Of a stretch of DNA of 41,416 nucleotides, positions 15,836 to 23,841 are shown in pieces. The DNA comes from Sphaerochaeta sp. Phil3 (GTDB lineage: Bacteria > Spirochaetota > Spirochaetia > Sphaerochaetales > Sphaerochaetaceae): positions 1 to 41,416 of the forward strand of contig MSGT01000023.1 in NCBI GenBank assembly GCA_001940825.1, given 5' to 3'. How positions within the stretch are numbered: position 1 is the stretch's first letter; each line of letters starts with the position of its first letter. Under the pieces are notes generated by a model. It was not told the DNA's origin and searched no databases. It saw only the letters and a program-made list of their open reading frames with translations. The position numbers and the translations under genes were made by a program.

Positions 15836-16689
15836 TTACAAAGAATCCGATGCAACTGAAAGCCTTTGTCAAGAACGAAGCGTCGAAGAAGCATATCTCG
15901 GCGCAGCTCGTCATGCAGAACTACATGCTCGAACGGCTGCTGGAACGGATTTCGATCTCTCCCTACAGGGACAATTTCGTTCTCAAAGGAGGGTTTCTGA
16001 TTTCGGCTATTGTGGGACTAGACACACGGACGACAATGGACCTGGATGCAACGATCAAAGGCTTTGCTCTGACGCATGAAGCAATCCGCAGAATCTTCAC
16101 AGAAATCTGTGCCATCCGGATTGCAGACGACGTGCAGTTTGAGATTGTCGGTATCTCCGATATTCGAGAAACCGATGATTACCCCGGCATCCGGGTCGCA
16201 TTGAAAGCGAAATACCCGCCGATCAGCGTACCGCTGACGGTGGACATCACCACAGGGGATATGATAACGCCCCGTGAGGTGGAATACTCAGTCCCGATGT
16301 TGTTCGACAACCGCACAATCAGTGTCCTTGCCTACAATCTTGAAACTTTGTTGGCGGAAAAGCTGGAAACCGTGTTGTCTCGCAACATTGCGAACACCCG
16401 TCCGAGAGACTACTACGATATATACATCCTGCATATGCTGCGTGGCGGAAAATACGACGAAGCGACTCTGCGCCGTGCGCTGGAACGGACGACGCAGAAA
16501 CGAGGCAGCAGCACGATTCTGAAAGACTACCAGGAGATCATGAAAGAAATCCGCGTAAGCGATACGCTCCGCAAATCATGGGAGAAATACAGCAACGAGT
16601 ATGAGTATGCAAAGGACATTTCCTTCGATGATACCTGCAATGCCATTCAGACGATCTTGGATTCGATCCTGCCTGATCCAGGAACATGA
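15832..16689 (+). CDS. abiEii: AbiEii-type nucleotidyltransferase toxin
   Basis: A 285-residue protein with the nucleotidyltransferase motifs of the AbiEii/DUF1814 family: LKGGFLISAI and the acidic pair in TTMDLDATIKG, then VDITTGD and the C-terminal helical block ETLLAEKLETVL followed by RPRDYYDIY. AbiEii toxins transfer nucleotides (tRNA 3' ends in the mycobacterial MenT relative) and halt growth; they also give phage abortive infection. The GG and DxD residues are intact, so the toxin should be active. It overlaps abiEi by 4 nt. Confidence 0.9.
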   Translation: MITKNPMQLKAFVKNEASKKHISAQLVMQNYMLERLLERISISPYRDNFVLKGGFLISAIVGLDTRTTMDLDATIKGFALTHEAIRRIFTEICAIRIADDVQFEIVGISDIRETDDYPGIRVALKAKYPPISVPLTVDITTGDMITPREVEYSVPMLFDNRTISVLAYNLETLLAEKLETVLSRNIANTRPRDYYDIYILHMLRGGKYDEATLRRALERTTQKRGSSTILKDYQEIMKEIRVSDTLRKSWEKYSNEYEYAKDISFDDTCNAIQTILDSILPDPGT

Positions 16690-16725
16690 TTTCATTTTCT
16701 GAGGAAGGTTGGGTTCCAGTGTTAT

Positions 16726-16772
16726 AGAATCCATGCGGGAATACTCCCGTCTTCAGGCGGGGGATGAAAGCA
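16726..16772 (+). mobile_element. Putative IS200/IS605 right-end remnant (TnpB-RNA-like stem)
   Basis: The sequence GAATCC, then CGGGAAT, an 8-bp stem CTCCCGTC-TTCA-GGCGGGGG (16744-16763) and GATGAAAGC resembles the conserved stem-loop that ends many IS200/IS605 elements and their TnpB guide RNA. There is no tnpB or tnpA in the window, so it would be an orphan end. It could instead be an ordinary stem-loop after abiEii, though no U-tract follows. The rest of the gap 16690-16843 holds nothing recognisable. Confidence 0.4.
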
Positions 16773-16843
16773 TGGCTATACGTTCTTCTGGTTTTCGATG
16801 TACTTCATGATCTCTCTTGTTGCAACGACCCTTTCGACTGGCT

Positions 16844-19800
16844 TCAGCAACCTAGCACCATCTCGGCCTTGTCCATCTTCCGTCTGAACCTTTCGGTCCT
16901 CTCGTAGGCAAGTTTTCCCTTGTTTTGGCTGTCCATCCATTTTTCGGTGGCTTCGCGGGGCTCCTTGGAAACGTCCTTGGAGGAGAAGAGCTCCTCCTGC
17001 TCCTTGGCCCAGAACGACGAAGGAACCTTGGCGACGAAAGGAACGGATGCATCCTGAAGCATCCCTCCCCATCTGCCCTGCATTCCCCTGGCCCTTCCGC
17101 CCTGTACGCTGTAGAGCCTGTCCTCGTCGCCTGAATTGCGCTTGCCGGAGTCGGCGTCGTAGAGATCGGTCCTGGTGCTGAGGAACAGCTTCCCGAACGT
17201 CCTTCCTTTGTATCCGACGCCATACTCACCCATTCCCTCTATCGACTGGGCGTATGTCGCCACGCTTTCGAGCAGATCGTTGCGAAGTTCGTCCCTAAGC
17301 TGCCTGCCGAGGACCTCCTTCGCCTGTATTGCGCCGAGGCCTATCTCGAAGGCCTGCTCTCCGTCCGCAACGTCCCTGCCGACAAGGAATCCGGTTTCAG
17401 GTGAGAACACCATCGAAATGGCAGGAACGATCCTGGATGCGATCTCGACGGTCCTGTCGGAGCCTATGCCCATCAGTCGGGCTCCCTTCCCTACAGCCTT
17501 GCAGGCATCCTCCTTCCTTTCCTTGAGCCAACGGTCAGACATCGCAAGCTTCGTCTCGTCGGGCGTTCCTCCCATGCGCTCGCTGAATTGCGAAACCCTG
17601 TCGGCCCAACGTGCCTCCATCAGAATCCCCTTGATGTCCGCATGTCCGTACACAACGGCCTTGCGAAGGTCGTCGATCGTCATCGGCCTCTCCCCCGCTC
17701 CATGGAGAAGGAATATCGGGTTGTTCTTCTCCATTACGTCGATGGCTTCGAGGGCCCTTCCTACATCGTTTCCCTCCACTGCATCGAGGACGGCCTCGGC
17801 CTTCTCCTTCTGAGTGGAGGCGGACATCGTGCTTTCCTTCTTGGAGACATTCCACTGGTCATCGGTGAACGGGTGCACGAGACGGTCGCAGACAAGGCTC
17901 GAAAGCTTCGCCTGGGCGTATTCCTCGACGACGACGTTTCCGGATGCAAAGGCGCCCCTCTTCAGGTCTCCGTACCTCTTCATATCGGACAATCCCTTCA
18001 GCACGATGGACTCGTCGAACGACATGAATGCACCGCACTTGACGAACATTGACGCACCTTTCTTGGACTCCCCCTTTTCGGATCTCTCCCAGGTGTCCTT
18101 CGTAAGGTTTTCGTCGAGCCTGCTGCAGGCGCTTTCGAAAGCCTCCCTGGCAAGCGGTTCGAGGATGAGCTCCGTCGCGATGTCCTCCTCGGGTGACAGT
18201 GGAACAGTCCTCTTCTCGCTCTTCCACCAGAGCCTACGTGAAATGTCCTCGACTCCGCCGTCGGGGATCCTGTTCTTAGTACGGTAGCCTGCGCCTTTGA
18301 GGACGCAGTCCACAAGAAGCGACGACACCACCACATTGGCGATTCTGCTCGAACGCATGACCGCAGTCTGGTACTCGGAGTCCCGTCCGACCTGCTTCAG
18401 CGCCTCTCGGAAGACGGCCTGCCACTTGACGGCCCTCGCCACTTCGTACTCCCTTCTGGCTTCGACCTGCCTTCTGACTTCGGCTCCGTAGCGTGCGTCC
18501 CATGGAGCGTATCCGGTGAAAAGCCCAAGCAGGTTTCCAAGGGTCTCGTCCGACGGCCCCTGCACCCTTTCGAGTTCGTCCGCCAGCCACTTGTACGCAG
18601 CTGATGGATCCTTCCTGTCCAGAACCACCGTTTCGCCCTTGAAGTCCTTCACCAGGGGATATCGGGGTTCGATGGATATGCCGCACATCTCGCAGATCCT
18701 GACAAGGACAGTGACGTATCCGTCCGACCCATTTGCATTCAAGGCCTGCTCCAGCCTTTCGAGGAGCCTTGAATCCACCCCTCCCCTCCTTGCGCTTTCG
18801 CGATGCAGCTCCTTGCAGAAACCCAGAAGCTGGGATGCGGCGATCCCCGCAGGGGTCTCCCCTTTCTCGTTCACGCCCACCAGCGCATGGAAGTTGCGCG
18901 GATCGATTTCGGCTCCGGCCAGAGCGTCGGCGGTTTCGGCTGCAAGGTCTCGTTCTGCATATTCCCTGGCCACTTCCATGAGCTCGGACGACACCTTGCG
19001 TTCCTGTTCCATGCGAAGTTCGACCTCACTGACTATGGGATCCTCCTTGACAAGGAGCTCCGTAGGGATGGCCCCCAGCTTCACGTTCTCGTTCTCGATG
19101 GCGAAGATCGTCTTCACCAGCTCCTCCAAGCGCCCTTGGACTATGACGTTGTATTTCGGATCGGTCCTGACCCTGTTCGTGCTGACCGATGCCATACGTT
19201 CCGGAAACCAGGTCTCACCTCCGTATCGGGCCATGTTGGAAGACTCCCTCCTGTTGGCGCTTCCGCACAGTATCCTTGTCGATTCGAGGAGTCTGTTCTG
19301 TATGTCCTGCCATCCCCTGTAGGTCTCGTAGGCGCTCTTCAGAAGTCCGACCACATCGGAGTATGCGCCATCCGGACTCTCAAGCGTAGAATACCTCAAT
19401 GGATTGAGGATGTGTCCTATGCCCATCACCGGAAGTATCGGGTCCATGGGACCCTTCCCCTTCGACTTTCTGCGTACAATCGCCTCGGACGTGGTCCGAA
19501 AGACGCGCTCCGCCTGAAGGACACCCTCCATGCACTGCTTCGCATCCTTTGCCTGGATGCCGGCATAGCGGTCGAGAAGTTCGATGGACTCCTCCGTGGC
19601 GTTCTGCCTGGATTCGAAGACCCCTCCGCTTCCGATCCCCTTGGAGACGTCTGCAAGGGCCTCCCTCAATGCCTGAGCCAGGGCAGGGGTCCAATCAAGA
19701 ACGCCTGCATCGAACGTCTCCGCCGAGACGTTGCCTATCGTGGATGCAAGGGCGCAGAGACCCTCCACCGTCGAAAGGTCGAACGATGCATACTTGCTTT

Positions 19801-20548
19801 CGCCTCCGATGCCGTCGAACTCCCTTACCGCCCCAGAGCCGAACATGTCGGAGACGATGCTTCTGAGAACGACGTAGGGCTCCTTCTCGATCGACTTTCC
19901 AAGCCCTCTTGCTACGTCCTCCATGGATTTCGCGTCCCTTTCCACGGCCTGGACCAGATCGTAGGAGCCGATACGGCCTCCGTCGGTGGCCGCAGTGCAT
20001 ATGAGCTGGGCGTTGTCCGCAAGCTCCTTCATCGTCCTTGCCAGAAAATCGGCGTCGTATATGCTGATGGTGCGCTCCTTTCTTCCGTCCTCCTCGGAAC
20101 CAAGGATGTCGCAGCACCTCTGGACGAGGGCAAGGAGCTCCAAGGCCTGCGGTGTGGCGCGCGCCCTTGAACCAAGGACCGCGGACATACTGGTCTGGAC
20201 GTCCTCTTCGTCCTCCTCCACGTCCGCAAGAGCCCCAGTGCCCCTTGTCAGCTTCTCCGCATACGAGGCATTGGCCCAATCGGTCTCAAGCTTGTCCACG
20301 ACGCCCTTCAGGAGGGTCCTCATGCCGAACAGTGCACCCCTTGCGGCGCCGATGCGCTTCCGGAACCCATCCATGCCCTCATAGGTCCCTATCGTCTTCG
20401 ACTGCCGCTGTGCGGACTCCTTCATAAGCATGAACGCAAGCAAAGCCGCCCTTGCGGTCTCGACCTTGGGCGTTTCGGCCGTCTGGTACTTTCCGTTGTC
20501 TCCCATACTAGCCCTCCTGACAGGAAGTTTAGGCCCGCAGCCCGACAT
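16844..20548 (-). CDS. Giant cytoplasmic protein of unknown function (about 1234 residues)
   Basis: The longest gene of the window. It has no signal peptide, clear membrane segment or recognisable enzyme motif, and is mostly helical and charged, with repeated Glu/Arg-rich stretches. Two starts are possible: the ATG at 20548 (MSGCGPKLPVRRAS) with a perfect AAGGAGG 7 nt upstream, and the ATG at 20506 (MGDNGKYQTAETPKV) with AGGAGGG, giving 1220 residues. The mRNA start lies in a stem formed by AGCCCGA / TCGGGCT. The reading frame ends EMVLGC at 16844, but the next frame continues as a helical tail of about 24 residues to 16776, so the end may be frameshifted. It sits between two T4SS gene blocks on the same strand; an effector or a structural DNA-processing protein is possible, but neither is supported by motifs. 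Confidence 0.72.
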   Translation of the reverse strand: MSGCGPKLPVRRASMGDNGKYQTAETPKVETARAALLAFMLMKESAQRQSKTIGTYEGMDGFRKRIGAARGALFGMRTLLKGVVDKLETDWANASYAEKLTRGTGALADVEEDEEDVQTSMSAVLGSRARATPQALELLALVQRCCDILGSEEDGRKERTISIYDADFLARTMKELADNAQLICTAATDGGRIGSYDLVQAVERDAKSMEDVARGLGKSIEKEPYVVLRSIVSDMFGSGAVREFDGIGGESKYASFDLSTVEGLCALASTIGNVSAETFDAGVLDWTPALAQALREALADVSKGIGSGGVFESRQNATEESIELLDRYAGIQAKDAKQCMEGVLQAERVFRTTSEAIVRRKSKGKGPMDPILPVMGIGHILNPLRYSTLESPDGAYSDVVGLLKSAYETYRGWQDIQNRLLESTRILCGSANRRESSNMARYGGETWFPERMASVSTNRVRTDPKYNVIVQGRLEELVKTIFAIENENVKLGAIPTELLVKEDPIVSEVELRMEQERKVSSELMEVAREYAERDLAAETADALAGAEIDPRNFHALVGVNEKGETPAGIAASQLLGFCKELHRESARRGGVDSRLLERLEQALNANGSDGYVTVLVRICEMCGISIEPRYPLVKDFKGETVVLDRKDPSAAYKWLADELERVQGPSDETLGNLLGLFTGYAPWDARYGAEVRRQVEARREYEVARAVKWQAVFREALKQVGRDSEYQTAVMRSSRIANVVVSSLLVDCVLKGAGYRTKNRIPDGGVEDISRRLWWKSEKRTVPLSPEEDIATELILEPLAREAFESACSRLDENLTKDTWERSEKGESKKGASMFVKCGAFMSFDESIVLKGLSDMKRYGDLKRGAFASGNVVVEEYAQAKLSSLVCDRLVHPFTDDQWNVSKKESTMSASTQKEKAEAVLDAVEGNDVGRALEAIDVMEKNNPIFLLHGAGERPMTIDDLRKAVVYGHADIKGILMEARWADRVSQFSERMGGTPDETKLAMSDRWLKERKEDACKAVGKGARLMGIGSDRTVEIASRIVPAISMVFSPETGFLVGRDVADGEQAFEIGLGAIQAKEVLGRQLRDELRNDLLESVATYAQSIEGMGEYGVGYKGRTFGKLFLSTRTDLYDADSGKRNSGDEDRLYSVQGGRARGMQGRWGGMLQDASVPFVAKVPSSFWAKEQEELFSSKDVSKEPREATEKWMDSQNKGKLAYERTERFRRKMDKAEMVLGC

Positions 20549-20689
20549 ACCCAAACCTCCTTTCGGGCTTCGCCTTTGGGGAAAGGCTCCGAAGGACGTA
20601 GAATCCACCAACCGTCTGAGGCGATGCACCGTCGAAGCGAAAGGCATACCTCCGGGATGCCGACCATACAGCAAACAAGGAGGACCACC

Positions 20690-21112
20690 ATGAAACGTTC
20701 CATCGCACTCTTCGTATCCGCCATGCTCTGCGCAGCGTTCGTCTATGCCGAAAGCGGGGATTCGCTGACCATCGTCGCAACAGTTCCTGAAAAGACCCCC
20801 TCGTTCTCCATCGTCCAGAACGTCGTAGGAGAAGATCTGTCCGTCTCTGTGATTCAGGACGAAGACGCCAGATACAGGGGAGCCTTGTTCCTCGAAATCC
20901 CGGTCTCCGGTTGGACTTTTGAAAACGCCGTCCTTTCGGAGAGGGTTCTTTGCCGGGTCCTTGGAAACGTTGTCCGCATCGAAGTCATGTATGACGGATA
21001 CCATCCGAAGGGGGTTCTGGCGAACATGGAGCTACGAAAAGGGGCTGCAACCTCCCATCAGGAAAACCTGACTTTTGTTACAGCCCCCGGATTGGTGTTC
21101 GTATCCCCCTAG
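20690..21112 (+). CDS. Small exported protein of unknown function
   Basis: A 140-residue protein with a clear signal peptide (KRSIALFVSAMLCAAFVYA, cut near YAES) and a beta-rich mature part without known motif. AAGGAGG lies 5 nt before the ATG. It is divergent from the giant gene and convergent with the gene at 21109-21897. Its stop codon shares the palindrome CTAG with the opposite stop, and its last 25 codons run through the opposite gene's hairpin terminator (21041-21087). That C-terminus may therefore be a by-product of the hairpin sequence. The product should be periplasmic. Confidence 0.68.
   Translation: MKRSIALFVSAMLCAAFVYAESGDSLTIVATVPEKTPSFSIVQNVVGEDLSVSVIQDEDARYRGALFLEIPVSGWTFENAVLSERVLCRVLGNVVRIEVMYDGYHPKGVLANMELRKGAATSHQENLTFVTAPGLVFVSP
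21041..21087 (-). terminator. Repeated nested hairpin, terminator of the virB5-virB6 operon
   Basis: On the minus strand GGGGCTGTAAC pairs with GTTGCAGCCCC over 11 bp and encloses a smaller hairpin GTCAGG-TTTT-CCTGAT. It starts 21 nt after the stop codon of the minus-strand gene and is followed by TTTT. One outer pair is U-G in this orientation and would be A-C in the other, so the RNA acts on the minus strand. The inner stem differs from the copy at 31227 by compensating changes. Confidence 0.8.
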
Positions 21113-21897
21113 ACCTCGATCCGACTGTTATGCTCGTCCCTTTCGGCCTGGGCGTCGGCTCTGGAGAGCTTTCGTCTGACGAGGGAGTTGTAGACCATAA
21201 GCATGGCCATCAGCATGACAAGGACCGCAAGGCATCCCAGACAAACCAGAACCATAGGGTCCTTCAACGATGAGAGAAGCGGATCCTTCGCTCTTTTCGA
21301 TTCCATCCTTCCCATGCCGTCGAGTACGATTTCGCTTGCCGTGGCGGTGTTTCCGTACATGGCATACACCATACCGTCCAACGTCACGCCTTCGCCCTCC
21401 ATGAACGCATAGAAAACCGAAGGTTCAAGGCCGTGACGCACAATCTCGTCGTCCAGCAGTCTTCGTCCGTAGTTGTACGCAGGGGCCTCCACCACCATGT
21501 TCTCGTTCGGAAGGAAGAGACAGCATGCATACACCCCGTCGCAGTCCAGTCCGACCATCTTCGCGACGGTCTCCCTGTCTCCGAGAAGGAGGAACATCGT
21601 CTTCGCGATTCCTATCGGAAGTATCTGCATGGTGGCTATCGTCCCCGTCGGAACGTCCGTACAGAAGCCTTCGGGGGTCTGGTCCGTGCGCCAACCCCCT
21701 ATGTAGTTCCAGTCGGGGTCGAATGCGAGGAAGGCCCCTTTGCAGCATTCCTCCATTATGGCTTCGTAGCCGTAGAAGAACATGAATGCGAGCTGGTCGT
21801 CCTCATCCATGTCGGATACATCGACCGCCACCGCATCCTGTGCGAACGAAAGGGCCGCCGCTGCGATCAGCAACGAAACAAGAAAAGTCTTCTTCAT
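21109..21897 (-). CDS. Exported membrane-anchored protein linked to the T4SS
   Basis: A 262-residue protein with a signal peptide (KKTFLVSLLIAAAALSFAQ), a Cys-containing extracytoplasmic domain (EECCKG, CDGVYACC) and one C-terminal membrane segment (LVCLGCLAVLVMLMAMLMVY) followed by a basic cytoplasmic tail. The ATG at 21897 lies 6 nt after GGGG and is preferred to the ATG at 21903, which touches it. It is 9 nt downstream of virB6 and is the last gene of its operon, so it is probably a T4SS-associated envelope protein. Several cysteines suggest disulfides. No family is recognised. Confidence 0.7.
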   Translation of the reverse strand: MKKTFLVSLLIAAAALSFAQDAVAVDVSDMDEDDQLAFMFFYGYEAIMEECCKGAFLAFDPDWNYIGGWRTDQTPEGFCTDVPTGTIATMQILPIGIAKTMFLLLGDRETVAKMVGLDCDGVYACCLFLPNENMVVEAPAYNYGRRLLDDEIVRHGLEPSVFYAFMEGEGVTLDGMVYAMYGNTATASEIVLDGMGRMESKRAKDPLLSSLKDPMVLVCLGCLAVLVMLMAMLMVYNSLVRRKLSRADAQAERDEHNSRIEV

Positions 21898-21906
21898 GTT
21901 CATCCC

Positions 21907-23841
21907 CTAATTCTGTGAATTGTTTGCGTTCTGCATTATCGACGCAATCGTCTGCACCGTCTGTGCAGTCTGGTTCTGCGTCATCGAGCTCGAAGCCGAT
22001 GCGCCCATGGAGGCCCCTGTCTTCGCCACGTTGGCGGCTATCGTAAGGCCTCCCATCACGCTGTGCATCGACTGGGAGATGGCGTTCGACAGGCTCTCCT
22101 GTCCTGCGGATCCGCTTACGAGCGAGTTGGTGATCTGCGTGGACTGGAGCACGAAGTAGCACGGAAGATACAGAAGCAGCCATGAAAGCAGAAGGTCGCT
22201 GACAAGCGTTTCGTTGGCCGCATAAGTGGAATCGGCCTCTGTGGCCCTTCTGTTGTCCATGACCGCCACGGGGAACGCCTTGATGCGTGTTATGCAGTCG
22301 TCCTTGGACGGAAACAGGACCTTCTCCTGCTCCGCCACCGGGACTCCGCTTCCAAGCTTCGCACGGCAGACACCGTTGACTATCCCCATGTCCGAGCCGA
22401 ACACGGCGACGAACCTTGTCCTCGAAAGGATGTGTCTGGCCTTCGCGATGAAGTAGTCCTCCATCTTCGCGATGGCGTAGTCCTTGGGCTTGACCGTCGC
22501 CCAGTCGTTCGCATCCGTCCATTTGACTGTTGCGGAGGCTCCGCTCGCCTGCTCCTTGTAGAGCGCCGAGTCGTTGTTGTACATGACGACCTTGCCGCTG
22601 GAATCGGATGCGGTCCACGATGCAACCGCTACATAGTCGCTTCCCTGGGCGATGAACTTCATGTGCCAGGTGACATCGACGGGATCTCCGTCCCTGAAGG
22701 AGGCGGTCTCCTCGGCCACAAGCTCCACTGACGACGACATGGTGCTGCTTGCAGCCTCTCTGAGCGCATTCAGCGCATCGCACGCATTGATGCATGCAGG
22801 GACCACAAGCACGACTATCAGACAGAGCACGAAGCATTCCAGCAGGTTCGAGAACAGGCTGTAGACGCACTTTCTGGTCACATCCTTCAACGGCGTGAAC
22901 ACCGATATGGGAAGCAGCACCATCACTGCGGAGACGAGGACGTAGACTTCGACCACGTTCATCACGATGTGAAGTCCCGCCTTTATCGCCTGGAACCCGA
23001 GCACGAACTCGAAGACCAGGTATACGACACCAGCCAGAAGCTTGCCCAGAACGCTCGACGTCATGGCGGCGGAGTTCTCGTTGAATATCGGACTTGCGTC
23101 CCCATTCCAGGAAAGGGTCTCCATCAGAAGGGATACGTCATACATGAACTTGGCAGGCATGTCGAAGAGGCTGTCGAACTCGACCGGTGAGTATATGGAC
23201 GCTATCTTGAAAAGACCGTACCTTACAGCCTCGACGAGGAACGGAATGGCCGCGGCGAGGATGAAGAGCATCAATGTCATCGCCGCGCTCACGCCTATCT
23301 GTCTAAGAAGGGATGCATTCTCGTCGCGCGGTGCAATATAGCCGAAGACAGCCGTGAACACGACCTCGGCGGCGAAGAACACAATGAAGAGGTATGTGGT
23401 GATCGACCATCTTCTATGCTGCAGCAGCCCCCTTGCCGAATCGGTCTCCGATATGGCGAACTTCCCATCATACCCAGAGAAGCTCACAAGGGCCTGGCCC
23501 GTCCTATCGTCGGTCCCTGCGGCCGTGAACCCCGAGTTCGCATAGAAGTCCTCCGACGTCAGAAGGTAGTCGCCGGAGAACACGCCGTCGTAGTTTGATA
23601 CATAGTTTCCGTCCTCGTCTATTCCGTAGAACTTGGCGAGGATGTTGGGGAAGGGATGCACGGCGAGCACTATCGAACGCGTGGCCAATCCGTAGGCCTC
23701 CCCTATGCCCTGTATCGTCCTGCCTATACGGCCGACGGACGCATAGTCCTTGGGTCTGACGGCCTCGCTTCCACCATTGGCGAAGAGCGATGCGCAGCAC
23801 AGCATGGCAGCGACCGCCATGACGAGAAGCCTCTTCCTCAT
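21907..23841 (-). CDS. virB6: VirB6/TrbL-type polytopic T4SS membrane protein
   Basis: A 644-residue protein with an N-terminal signal-like segment (VMAVAAMLCCASLFANGGSEA), a 130-residue polar domain, then several membrane segments (for example TTYLFIVFFAAEVVFTAVFG, SAAMTLMLFILAAAIPFLV, VYVLVSAVMVLLPISVF and CFVLCLIVVLVVPACI). A 220-residue periplasmic loop precedes a last membrane segment and a Ser/Ala/Gln-rich, low-complexity C-terminus. This layout fits TrbL/extended VirB6 proteins, which form the inner-membrane channel. It directly follows virB5 with a 4-nt overlap, the TrbJ-TrbL order of Trb systems. Sequence identity within this family is low, so the assignment depends on topology and context. 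Confidence 0.8.
   Translation of the reverse strand: MRKRLLVMAVAAMLCCASLFANGGSEAVRPKDYASVGRIGRTIQGIGEAYGLATRSIVLAVHPFPNILAKFYGIDEDGNYVSNYDGVFSGDYLLTSEDFYANSGFTAAGTDDRTGQALVSFSGYDGKFAISETDSARGLLQHRRWSITTYLFIVFFAAEVVFTAVFGYIAPRDENASLLRQIGVSAAMTLMLFILAAAIPFLVEAVRYGLFKIASIYSPVEFDSLFDMPAKFMYDVSLLMETLSWNGDASPIFNENSAAMTSSVLGKLLAGVVYLVFEFVLGFQAIKAGLHIVMNVVEVYVLVSAVMVLLPISVFTPLKDVTRKCVYSLFSNLLECFVLCLIVVLVVPACINACDALNALREAASSTMSSSVELVAEETASFRDGDPVDVTWHMKFIAQGSDYVAVASWTASDSSGKVVMYNNDSALYKEQASGASATVKWTDANDWATVKPKDYAIAKMEDYFIAKARHILSRTRFVAVFGSDMGIVNGVCRAKLGSGVPVAEQEKVLFPSKDDCITRIKAFPVAVMDNRRATEADSTYAANETLVSDLLLSWLLLYLPCYFVLQSTQITNSLVSGSAGQESLSNAISQSMHSVMGGLTIAANVAKTGASMGASASSSMTQNQTAQTVQTIASIMQNANNSQN

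Noticed and set aside
18803-20170. 455-codon plus-strand open frame opposite the giant gene
   Set aside because: Antisense shadow; the minus frame has two good ribosome sites and a normal protein composition.
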